Assembly: GCF_945859685.1 (NCBI RefSeq)
Contig: NC_079149.1
Location: 19,193,118 to 19,257,117 of the forward strand
Length of the DNA stretch: 64,000 bases
Origin: Eupeodes corollae
Taxonomy: Eukaryota; Arthropoda; Insecta; Diptera; Syrphidae
Direction: 5' to 3'
In this document: positions 42,511 through 54,242 of the stretch, piece by piece
How positions within the stretch are numbered: position 1 is the stretch's first letter
Layout of the letters: every line of letters begins with the position of its first letter
Notes under the pieces: generated by a model
Database searches by the model: none
Seen by the model: only the letters and a program-made list of their open reading frames with translations
Told to the model about the DNA's origin: nothing
Made by a program: the position numbers and the translations under genes

Positions 42511-44604
42511 AGATTTTTGTATGTAAATAGGGATAAAGACTGAAAAATTATAGGATTGAGTCTTTCATATAGAAAAATGTATTAACAAAAGAAGTTGACG
42601 TCCGAATTTAAAAAAAAAATGGTCTAGGCCATCCTAAATGCCAAAATGAAATCAAATCAATAAAACAGAAACGGGATTTTGTTATAATTATGATTCCTTA
42701 CAATAATTGTTTTGAAGCGTTTTATTAAAAATTGGTAGTTTTATAGTATTTTTGCGATAACGTTTCAAAGATCCACGCCAAGACAACACAGTATTTTTTG
42801 GCCAAATGGCGAACTTCTAACGTGGAAAGTGAAAAACTTGCATAAAACATACTCGGATGAATTCTAATAACCAATGCAATGTCCTATACTCACTTCTTAG
42901 GAAAATCAGCTATATTCCAAGTTTCAAGTCAACTGTTTCGAAATTGTCTTAAAAATTCAGTGTTGAGTAAAACGCTCTTGAGGGAAGAGTGGTAGAAAAT
43001 CATGAATAAGTTTATTACACTTTTAATACTTAAATTCTAAAACTTATTACCTTAGAGTTTTACCCCGCCTAAAATATTTTGGGACATAATCTTCAGTATC
43101 ATAGGGGGAAATCGATTTTTGGAAAGGCTAGGGTGGACTATTAGGCTTTAAGAAGATAGAGATATTACTTCAAACTACTGTAATGCATTTGTCGCTATAA
43201 CTAAGAATCTTGTCATAGTAACATTCATTACAGTTGCGCCGAATTAATGAAAAAGACAAATATGCAGGAACATACTTATGATGGAAATCATCACAAACAT
43301 AATGTGGAGCATGTGATGTATGTTGTTGTTGATGATGTTACCAACAGTACAAATCTAGAACTAGCCTACATTATGTTGGCTTCCTTATTTCTCTGCCAAC
43401 AATACTTAATACCATAAATATGCATCTGATCTTCTTCATTCATTTTCTTTTCCCTCGCATTTTTCTTTTTATATCGTGTGCCGGCAAAGTTATATTATTA
43501 TCATCAACATCTCTATTTTCTATCACCGCACTGTCTGTGTCTCGATGATGTTATAGCTTAAGATCAAGCTCAACTTCGGGTGAAATCTTTTTTACCTTTC
43601 TTCACTTTGTTTTTATTATGGATGGGAGAGAACAAAAATAAAAATTTCACTTTTTCGCATTTTCCCAGAACACATTTTTTCAAAACTGGAATGTCTTAGA
43701 TTTTTGTTAGATTGAGTGAATGTCTGTTTTTAGGTAAATTATAAGACCTCTGGGTTTGACCCACAGATAAGAATCAATAAATTGAAATAAACATAAACTT
43801 GTGTTACGACTGTGTAAAGTGTAAACCTACTATTTGGTTCTGCATCTGACGTGATTCTGATTATGTCCGAAAAGCTTTTAAAATTAATTTAAATTCTTTT
43901 AGATAAATAACTGACAGCAATTTAAGACCGAATGAAGAATGCTGCGGCACTTATATTCAAATATTTTGTCTTCTCTTGATCTTCTCTTTGATTATATTTT
44001 GTTTTACAGATTTGCTTTTGGATTCTTTCTAACTCTGACCAAAGAGTATATTGGAAAAAAGGTATGTGGTTGAAAGATATATGTTGGACACTTTTGTGGG
44101 CACAATGATGAACACACCTGTATACACCATCATCAATAAAGGTTATTGAACATGAACAACAAGACTTTGAGGTATTCTTTAATAATGGATTTAGTTATTT
44201 AAGGTTAAGTAAACTAACACCTTTATGGTTAATAAATAATGGAAATGGGGTCTTAGCGACATAACATGTTAGAATAACCTACATTTTTAACTCAGTGTAA
44301 GCAAATATTAGACAAATTTTGTATAGGGAACAATTTGTCGGTATACATACATTTTGTCTAGAAAAGAGCATTAGCCTCTTTGTAAGAACATTCTTTTAAG
44401 CTTCGATTAAATATGTAGGTTATGGTTAAACACAAATATTTACTTTTCAAAAGTACTTGTCCGGTATTAAGTATAATATGCAGAAAAATTCCAAAATTAA
44501 CAAGTCTGAATTTAGAGTTATTTGATTACAAGGGACCTTGACTAATTTTGTTATAGGAATAGAAAGTCTTGAGTATTGGATTCTTTCCTTTAAACATACT
44601 TCAT
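42511..44604. other. AT-rich DNA, nothing identified
   Basis: No coding frame or element supported on either strand. Confidence 0.5.
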
Positions 44605-47190
44605 TTATTTATTTAATCCGTTAATTATCTAACGTTAATATAAACTTATAGCTATTTACATAATTTTTAATTTAAATTTTTTATTAATATAGAAATAAAT
44701 AAATACTATAACAAATTAAAAAAGCTTTCTTTAAATTGTTTACTTTTAACATTGTCATTAACAGATGAAAATAAATTATAAAATTTATTGAAGACTGAAA
44801 TCAATCGATTTAAAGGGCTATTCATACCATAGTTAGTTCTGCTAAAGATCGGACATAAAGGTATCTGTCTTCTTATGCTAGTTTGACTATAACTAAAATT
44901 TAGACGATTCAGAGCTGTTGCGGATATAAAAGAACCATTAATTTATTTTAAAATAAAACAAAATTGGAGATATTGTCTATGTTGTGAGAGTGTAGGGAGG
45001 TTTATTAGCAAAAGTCTCTGAGAATAAGGAGGTGGTGTAAATATTTCGGAAAACGGAAGAAAACGCAGACAAAAACGCATAAATCTTTTTTGGATACTTT
45101 CTAGTCTGTCAATATGGAGTCAATAGTATGGTGGTGCCCATATAACACAGCCGTATTCAAGTATTGGCCTGACAAATGATACATACAGAAGTTTTAAGAC
45201 GTAGGGGTCACGAAAATCACTAGAAAAACGTTTAATAAAACCTAGAATTTTGTTAGCTTTTTTAACTATAAAGTTATAATGGTCACTGAACGTTAATCTA
45301 CTGTCAAGAATAACACCTAAATCAGAGAAAACGGAAAGCTTACAAAGGGAGGAAGAATCTAATAAATAGTTATAATCTATAATTGTTTTTTTGCGTGTAA
45401 AACACATAGTTTTACATTTGTCAATATTCAATAAAAGTCGGTTTGTATTGCACCATTCCCTAAAACTATGAAGATCTTCTTGAAGCTGTGAGCAGTCATT
45501 AATTGCACTAATAGATTTAAAAATTTTAATGTCATCAGCGTATATTAAAACGGAGGAGTTTTTTATAACGGATTTTATGTCATTTATATATAAGATAAAT
45601 AATAAAGGACCTAAATGGCTACCCTGTGGAACACCAGAGTTGACGTAAAATTGGTCGGAGAATTCATTTCTGAATATAACACTATAACTTCTGTTTTTGA
45701 GATAAGACGAGATCCACGTCAAGAATTTGTCGTTAAACCCTAAGGCCTTAAGTTTATGGACTAAAGTCTTGTGACACAATTTGTCAAAGGCTTTGCTGAA
45801 ATCTGTAAATACGCAATCTACTTGTTTACGATCTTCGAAAGAGTCAAGGCAGAAAGAAGTGAAGTGAAGTAGGTTTGTAATTGTTGATTTATTCTGGACG
45901 AAACCATGTTGATTTTCACATACAATTGAATTACAATTAAAGGATAACATCTTACAGATAATGGACTCAAATAATTTGGGAATAACGGAAAGTTTGGCAA
46001 TCGGCCGGTAATTCGTTATTTCATTCTTAGACCCTTTTTTATGAATCGGAGTTATAAATGCACTTTTCCATAATAGTGGGAAAACTGAGCTTCTAAGAGA
46101 TTCATTGAACAAAACAAACAGAGGGTACGATAAATGAGACACACATTTTTTTAAAACACATGATGGTACTCCATCAGGGCCAGGGTGAAAACAGTCATCA
46201 AGTTCTGAGACACAACGAACAATTGAATCCTCACATATTGTCAAGTCAAGTGAGTTAAGGTGAGGATAATTTTGGGCTGGAAAGAACGAATCGGAAATCT
46301 GAAAAGAAGAAGGTACGTCGAAAGCATCTTTGAAGAAATTAGCAAACATATTTGAAATTATTTGGGAGTCATGACTTGTTGTGCTATTGAAAGACATAGA
46401 GATTGGGTAACCGTCAGTTTTTCTTTTACTTTTCACGAAATCCCAGAAGTTTTTTGGGGTCTGTTTGAATTCATTTTCAATTTGTATAATATAGTCAGAG
46501 TATAGAATATTGGAGTAGTCAATGAAAATATTTTTAAGTTCGGAGTAAATTCTGAAGTCTTCTTCTGCTCTAGTTTTATTAAATTTTAGCCATGCCTTAT
46601 TTCTTTTATTTTTTAAGTTTTTTAATTGAGTGTCAAACCATGGTGGAGTTTTAGATTTATAGCGAGATTTCCGTAATGGCGTAGTTTCATAAAAACAGTT
46701 AAAAATAATACTATAAAAATTTAGACACATGTCATCAATATTACGATTTAGGAGCAGTTGGTTCCAGTCAACATTACACAATAAGTTAGTTAGTTCATTA
46801 AAGTTACATTTTTTAAAATTGAATTCAAGTTTTTCATTTGATGTATTAGGGATATTGCACACATTTATATTCAGTGATATATTTAAAGCTGGATGGTGAC
46901 GGTCTTCTTCTACTAGTTTAACATCGGCTGGAGATACAGCTACGTCAGTATTTATCGTGTCGGAGAAAAATATTAGGTCCAAATATTTGTTGTATTGATT
47001 GGCAACTCCATTAAATTGAACAAGTCCACAAGAAGCTAAACCATCAATAATTGTGAGTTCATTGGTGCTCGTTGGACTGATAGGTGTAAAATAGTTGAAA
47101 TCTGATGATTTTGTCCAGTTGAGGTTCGGAAGATTGAAATCACCTACGATGACTTCAACTTCGAAGTTTTCCAATAAAGGTTTAATTTTT
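44605..47190 (-). mobile_element. CR1/jockey-type LINE, nearly open reading frame
   Basis: The frame runs leftward from about 47190 to the final stop at 44706. It is broken only by a TGA at 45122-45120 and a TAA about 180 bases further on. The 3' UTR ends in TAAA repeats near 44605. The 5' end is truncated inside the endonuclease. It lies in the gene desert and carries far fewer lesions than the other jockey copies, so it is comparatively young. Confidence 0.85.
45120..47174 (-). pseudogene. Endonuclease C-terminus and reverse transcriptase of the CR1/jockey-type LINE
   Basis: 684 codons. VEVIVGDFNLPNLNW and the DLIFFSD and DRHHPALNI blocks are the end of the apurinic endonuclease. A linker with PPWFDTQLKNLKNKRNKAW follows. 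RT blocks are GPDGVPSCVLKKC, NYRPIAKLSVIPKLFESI, ENQHGFVQNKSTITNLL, VFTDFSKAFDKLCHKTLVHK, GVPQGSHLGPLLFILYINDI and LIYADDIKIF (catalytic YADD). Then come LGVILDSRLTFSDHYNFI and VRPILEYGCVIWAPPYY before the stop. The same frame continues LHIDRLESIQKRFMRF beyond it, so the TGA is a nonsense mutation rather than the natural end. Confidence 0.9.
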
Positions 47191-47750
47191 ATATAGAAAA
47201 CCGAGTATTTTTAAAAAGAAAGGCTATTTTTTGTTCATGGTTTTATTTCATTACTAATACGCATTTTTGTGCCTGTATGACACTGGTACCTTATTCAGTT
47301 CCAACTTTATGGCGTTGAATCAATTCTGGAGCATCGGCATACTTTTTATCTTTCTACTACTGGTTACAGCAGAAATATTTTCAGATTTGAGCGACGCATA
47401 CGATTTCGAATCTTCACATGACTAATTTGTTCCAACAGATCAAATTTTTTAATGAGTTTCACTGTGGATGCATAGGGAAGTGCTTAACGACGATCCAAAA
47501 GTGATTCAGTTTGTGAACAGTGGTTTCAAAATTTTCAGCTTATTTGTTGTGAATTATAACAATTTCAGTTCCACTTTAAGAAATAGCGTAGTTTTTAGAT
47601 TTTAAATGCTAAAACATGGTGGCATAAAAGGTAACAACTACCCAAATAGTCGGATGTTCAAATTTTTTTTGGAAAAACCTGTAGTATCACGAGAAACACA
47701 ATTGTCAAATTCCTTTTTAAGTTTGAGGCTAGAATGTGCCCAAATTCTGA
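47191..47750. other. No feature recognised
   Basis: AT-rich DNA between the LINE 5' truncation and the next repeat. Confidence 0.4.
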
Positions 47751-48027
47751 TAACTTCTCATCTCATCTGTCAATGTGTCTTACTTAAAACGTTTACTGAA
47801 TATTCATAACAATATTTTTGTGTCAGATAAATAATTTTAAGTGATGATTTTTTTTTCTTTGTATATTCCAATATTCCAAATTCTTGAAAAGACATTTGAG
47901 TAAAAAATCAATTTTTTACCAACTTTTAGTAGTGTTTTTATAAGATTTTTATTTCGTGTAAAAAAACTGTCAATTCGATTTTTCTCAAAATTGTATCAGT
48001 TGTTAATTTTCGGTATATAAAATTAAT
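47751..48027 (+). mobile_element. TA-flanked repeat family, end fragment
   Basis: ATAACTTCTCATCTCATCTGTCAATGTGTCTTACTTAAAA matches the low-coordinate end of copy 3 (54241 onward). Tandem-unit words (AAAGACATTTGAG, TTTTTACCAACTTTTAGTAG, AACTGTCAATTCGATTTTTC) follow. It is interrupted at 48028 by the other terminus of copy 2, suggesting nesting or rearrangement. Confidence 0.6.
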
Positions 48028-50328
48028 AACTTCACATAGAAAGTTATTGCAATGGGTCCGATTTGTCAAATTGAAAATTTCAGAGCCAAAGTAAAAGATT
48101 GTTAGTGTACGTACGTTCGTACGTCCGTACGTTCGCGACGTTTTTTTCTTAGCTCAAGAACCAGAAGAGATATTATCGACTCCAAATAAATTTTGTTATA
48201 CAGATAATAAGGCCGAAAGATGCAGAAAGGTCTCTCAAGAAAATTGCGTGTTTTTTTTTTACCATAGCAGTTTAAGAAAAAGGTGAACATTTTTGGTAAA
48301 CCCTAAATATCTCACGAATCAAAAACGCTAAAGAATTGAATTAAATTTTATATAATATATTGTAACGTCATACCAAACAAGTATATTTAAAAAAATCCAA
48401 TTAACGGTTTCAATCAAAAAAACTGCAAACAAAATTTGACACCTCTATAACTTTACGTATACAAAATGATTTTATCTCCAAAAAAATTTTGTGCAACGAA
48501 AAATAAAGTTTTTAACATCTGTTTTTTTTTTTATAAATAATAAAAACCAAAAAAAAAAACATTACTCAAAGTTGGTAAAAATTGAATTTCGACTCAGATA
48601 TCTTTTCAAAACTTTGATTTATTGGCTTTTAACTACTTTTATCTTTTAAAAAATATTGTTGTCAACATTCAGTAAAATTTTGAGAACAATTTTATTGAAA
48701 GTTTTTTTTACAAAAATGAAAACGTAACAAACTAACAATTTTTACAATAGTAAAAACTTACTTTCGACTCGAATAGCTTTTCAAAAATTAAAAATATTGT
48801 CTTCAAACTTTTTTATTTCACAGAAAATATTGTTTTCATATTCAGTATGTTTTTTATAAAAATCCAACAGTCCATATTCAGTATGTTTTTATAAAAATCC
48901 AACAGTCCTTTTTTCATAAAAAAATAAAATCTACAAGAAATGTTCGGTTCTTGATATTTCTCAAATTAATTTCATATCGAATTTGTAAAAATTTAAGAAA
49001 TGCTACTTAAATTGGTAAACATTTGTTTTCGACTAAAAATCTATTTAACAAAACTAGAATTTTAAACTTAACTATTTCATTATATGACAAATATAGTTGG
49101 TAATTTAAAAATTTTTAAGAATAATTCAACTAACAACTTTTTTCACCCAACACAAAAACTTACAAACTTTTAAGCAATTGTAAAATAATCAAGGTGACAA
49201 TTATTTTTTTGTTTCTGTTTTTTTTTTATTTATAAAAACAGTTAGTTGATGTTTTTTTTTTAAATTAAACAAGTTTGGTATCACTTCCCATTATACAATA
49301 ATATTTTAATTGAACTAGCGACTAGCGACGTTATTGGTTCGTAAGAAATTATGTAAATATTTTTTTGAAAGTCCTTTTTGCATCGCTTTGATTTATTGTT
49401 TCTACTGGTTCTTGAGGTATGGATCAGTAAATTATCTTCAATACCTAAATTATTTGAAACAATAGTTTTAGATAAACTAAGTTTTTTTGTAAAAAGAAAC
49501 CATTTCTAGCATTAATTTTAACAGAGTCAAATATATCAAAACCATTTTCAGTCACTTCAGTTGTTCCACAATGCAACCATTTAGGTCCATTGTTGTTTCG
49601 GGGATCGGAGTCGAGTCAAAATTTGTGAAGAGAAACCTGTGTGTAGAGGTGTTGGTTTTACATAGATAATGCATTATGGTCTGTTTATTTGCATCTTTGT
49701 GTACAAAAAATTAAGTTTTGTTTTAATCAAATTAAAAAAAAAATTGGTGAAAATGGTGCCGAACTAATCAGTTCTTCATTGTATAACATGGATCAAACTA
49801 TCCCACTTGCACTTCATAAGAAACATCGAAACACCATTTGCATTTAAAAAAATTCTGTTAAACTTAATCATTCTTAAATCTTCTTGTGCGGTGGAACCAA
49901 AAAGATTTATTTAATCTAAACTGAGCTAAACCTTTGATGGAAACATAGTAAAACTTAATTTTCTTTTCGATTGTTTTCTCTTGCAAAATAAGCCCAGTTA
50001 GTCCATTTTCATTAACAAAACTAAATAGTATCAACAGTAACAGATTGATTTTATCCCCAATGGAAAACACATGATTCCAAATGCACAACTACTCAAAGAA
50101 CACAGCCATCGAGATACAAAAGCAATATCAATCGTACCAACATTTAAGAACAAAATCACATAAGATCCATTCGAGACTCGTATAAACCCACCCGTAGTAA
50201 GATTCTGCTCTAACTTTTATCGTTAGTATTCATACCGCGAATATTGTTTTTGTTATTCGTGTAAAATCTTACTATACTACTGATTGATTTTCCAATAAAA
50301 CACGGGTAATAACTTCCTATGTGAAGTT
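48028..50328 (+). mobile_element. TA-flanked repeat family, copy 2 with both termini (2.3 kb)
   Basis: The left end AACTTCACATAGAAAGTTATT pairs with the right end AATAACTTCCTATGTGAAGTT at 50308-50328, giving about 21-bp inverted termini that are themselves near-palindromic. The left body carries the family signature (GGGTCCGATTTGTCAAATTG), the ACGT-rich core at 48097-48140, the ACCATAGCAGTTT block and tandem units at about 48598, 48773 and 48954. The right 1.1 kb (49200-50328) is unlike the other copies and has no coding frame. TA occurs next to each end, one base out of register on the right. Confidence 0.7.
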
Positions 50329-52679
50329 TAAAAAAGGGTGGACATCAAAATTGAGTTTGCAAAAGAGATGCATTGTTTTTAATTAATTGATAGGGTTAAC
50401 ACCATTTTTCTTATTTAATGATAAACTTTCAATATTATTACGGAAACGAAAAGCAACACATTTGATGTACCAGAAATAATCTTTTAAAAACTTCTAACAA
50501 ATTGTATACACGGTAGTGAACCTAGATTTCATAAACTTCTGTAAACCTTTTCTTAATTACGAGTAATTTATAAACTCTTATATTTCTTTGGTTCTTTTGA
50601 GTTCCAAAATTTACATATTAAAAGAAAGAAAGTTGTCATTTTCTTACATCATATTATTTAAAGGTGATGAAAAAATTAAGTGACTGTTTTGTATTTAAAA
50701 AACAGTTAAGAGTATTCAAGTGAAAGTGGTTATCAAAGAATTTAGTGTAGATATTTTTAGGCTCACAATCAAGTTAATTGTTAAACGTTAAAAATGTGTT
50801 TAAATTCCTTTTTAAAGTGATTAACCTCTTTTATACTTCTTCCACATGCAATTGCAGTTTTGAAAAACAACATTTTATTCCCGTTCCTATCAGATACCTA
50901 CAAAAATTGGGTCTAACTGAATCCCAAAGTGTGTCAACACACACAAAAGACCTATAACCATTGATAATTTATCTTCATTGCGAAATCAAATGTCATAAAC
51001 CAGCTAATTCACAATATAGCCTGGCCATGGCCTAGCGATGGCCTGGCCATTGCCATAAACACAGAACTGGAAGCTGGAATAAAATCATATGATATGATAC
51101 TATGTATCGCTATATACTCCTAGATTTCAAAACCGGTGATGATGGTGTAGGTATAGATGTGATGTTGTCCCGAAAGAACCTCTGTGTCCGCAACTGATGC
51201 TGGCGCGCAAAGCTCCATTCGAATATTGTGTCATGATCTTGGTTTAGTTTCCGTAAGAATATTTTTAACGGAATTCTGTTTCAGGTTTGTCCAGCTCCAT
51301 CACAGAAGAGAAGAGATGGTAACGTTGTTTTTCTGTGACGTCTTCTATAGGCAATTATTGAGATTTTAAGTGTTGCAAACTTAAAAAACACATTACGAGG
51401 ATGCATGTGTTGTGGCTGTAGCCATGTGAAGAATAAGATGTTCTTCCCAATATAATAGATTCGACGAAGAACAGCAATGTTTAGATTCTGATTGCAAAAC
51501 TGGTTACCTGGATGGTTTGAGGTTAGTTAATAGTCAGATAATATATTCTCTTCTTGAAAATGGGATTGTTGATTTGCTTATATATACAGTACACAGAGTT
51601 ATGAGTACTTCTTTTGCTATATGAATATTAATTTGTTTCAGTTGAAGTTTTTAGGACACCTGTTTGAGTTGTTTCGAAATACATAAGAAGTGTCCTAGAT
51701 ATAAATTGCAAAGGAACCGTTCAAATAGATTAATGTTTCAAAGAATTGCACTTAATTATTTTGACCTATTTCATGCTTTGACGGGGCTTGTACATATAGA
51801 TTTTGTGAAAGGAAATAATTTATTAAATCTATTGCTGGAGTTTTAGTGTAGGAGCAGTAGCAGTTGTATAGTCGATATGATTATGTTGTCCTATTAAATC
51901 AACGACTTATTTCGAAACCTAGGGTACAAATTTGAGCTTGTCGAAAAATGTTTGAGACCAAAACGGACACAAATTGCATGCTCGACAATTTTGAGGCTGA
52001 GAAAACGAAGACTTGCCTCACAGACCCGAGATTTTATGAGACTTTTTATACAATGATTATAGAACACCAAAAGGTAGGACTGAAGACATTTCAAGCTTAC
52101 TATATCCCATTCGTCTTAGTTTCCGAAATAAATAAAAGGGACTAAAATTATTAATCTGGCTGTTATTGGAGAACAAAAATGTAACCTACTGCATTAACAA
52201 TAAGCGAAAGTGATTTTAAACTTCTCTAAGAGACATCAAAAGTCTTAAATTGACATCTGATTTTCAAGACAGATTATTAAATATGTTCAAAGCAGATAAC
52301 ATAAAAAATTATGTAAATTCTTTTGTTTTTATAAAAAAATAAATCTATACAATAAAACAGTTTATGTTCGTTCATATCTCAAAACTGATAAAAGTTTATT
52401 AATTTCTTGTCTTTAGATGAATTCAATTGATACGCTAATTTTCTTTTGAAGAGCATTAATAGTGACTTTGTTATTATAAGAAATTAATTTATCTTGTTTT
52501 TTGATGTCAGGGTTTTTTTTTGGAAATCTTTCCATGGATATGAACAAAAACTGTATTGCAAAAGATTACATTGAGTTTAATCCATTATAAAATTAAATTT
52601 TGTATGGATTTAAGAAAATTGGAAGACAAAGAAGTTAGCAAAGAGTTTTAACCTTCTTGGATGTAAAATTGAAGTAATA
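50329..52679. other. AT-rich DNA, nothing identified
   Basis: No gene or bounded element is supported. Small open frames at 51184-51369, 51664-51846 and 51948-52145 lack similarity or splice context. Confidence 0.45.
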
Positions 52680-53460
52680 TCAGCGCATTTGTCAACAATT
52701 TTATGCTGAATTAACTAACAATGATAATTTCCGGATAAAAAGCCTGATTAAGGTTTTTTTTTGTTATTCAGGCTTATTATGAAAAAGAGCGTTTAAATCA
52801 AAATACATACTGTGCACTTCGTGATTTTGTCTACCAATTTAATCTTCCAAATATAAATTTTGCAAAACTTTGAAAAAATCAGTTTTAAAGGAGATGTAAA
52901 AACACCAGTGCATACAGATCGTACTGCAGAAAATGTTGCAGCTGTTCGTATGACAGCGTGGCTGAAGAGCCGTCCCCCTCAACTCATCGTAGTGAACATC
53001 ATGCATAAGGGCTTGCATTTGAGTTGCAAATAACGCAAGAACTAAAGTCTTTTGACAATTTCAAGCGTCGTCAATGGTCAGAATGGTGGTAAGAAATTTA
53101 GACGGTGGATGATAAATTTTCGAAGAAAATCATATTAAGTGATTAGGCACATTTCACCTCAGTGGATTCGTCACTAAGCAGAATTGCCATATTTGAGTGA
53201 ATGATAATAATCTAAGAGTGATTGACGAAAAACCAATGCACCCACAAAGATAGTGACTGTTTGGTTCGGTTTATGGGCTGGCGGCTCCGGGCCGTATTTT
53301 TTCTTTTTTAAAAATGAGGCCTGTTAGGCAGTTGCTATGAATGGTTTTTGCTATCGTGAGATGATAACGAACTTTGTATGGCCCGAAGTGGAAAATATGG
53401 ATGTGGACAATATGTGGTTTCATCAGCGACGACCATTTCACCGATATTGTATTACCTACA
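52680..53460 (+). pseudogene. Mariner-superfamily transposase remnant
   Basis: Pieces in changing frames: QAYYEKERLNQNTYCALRDF near 52770; TDRTAENVAAVR near 52917; TQELKSFDNFKRRQWSEWW near 53033-53090; HFTSVDSSLSRIAIFE-like and then EKPMHPQRxxTVWFGLWAGG near 53228-53285; REMITNFVWPEVENMDVDNMWF near 53366-53425. This resembles the arthropod mariner-like group with a VTVWxGxWAGGxIGPxFF motif. The sequence ends at MWFHQRRP, where the family has the second catalytic Asp, so the C-terminus is lost. Many frameshifts. Confidence 0.75.
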
Positions 53461-54240
53461 TAAAAAATTTAACCATATCAATATTATGATAATAAAATGA
53501 AATGACAGTAATTTCTTAAATAATTTGTGTTTTATTCAAAATCAACATCGGCCCCTAAAATTTAACCAATCTTTACTAGGTGCATCATGATTTGCTTTGA
53601 GGAATTATTTCACCATGAATCAACAATTTCTCCATAGGGGTATATTTGTGCTACGAATAATGAGCAAAAATTACGACAACTTCAGTTATAATTTAAATAT
53701 CGCCACAGAGTAAAGAAGTATGGACTAGTTGAAAGCCTATTACGTTTCTTCTTAAGGAAAATATTCTTTCTGCCGATAAATGCCCCAAAATATATGTATT
53801 ATTTGGGAACTGGTCTTCCGTCAATGTTTATTTCAACCTTTAAAAAAGAATATTGACTACATTGTGAGAGTACTTAACATGGACGAGCATAGGCTACCGA
53901 GAAAGATAATGTAGTGTGTGATTCAAACATAAAATCTGGTTGTAAAAGAATTGAACTTGTTAGCTGAGGACGGTGGCTTGACCCTGAATTGGAGTATGAA
54001 TGCGTTTCAAATGAAGAAGATGCTTTTCCAAGTAATATCCGTCACTGATTTGAATGAAGGGTATGGGCATATTGAAAAAGCTCGTTCATCAACGGAAAGC
54101 CAATATTATTCAAAGTGCGTACTTAATCTCAACGACAGAAACTAATTTAGCAGCGAATATAACAATTCTATCATTTTATCCATATTTAAGATAAGAGGAG
54201 AACTAATCAGAAAAAGAGGCTGGGATGCGACCCACACTTA
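53461..54240. other. No feature recognised
   Basis: An open frame at 53951-54145 (64 codons) shows no similarity I can name. Confidence 0.4.
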
Positions 54241-54242
54241 TA

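Noticed and set aside
50995..51055. CCTGGCCATGGCCTAGCGAT repeat as a regulatory element
   Set aside because: A short duplicated TGGCCTGGCCAT motif only; no context supports function.
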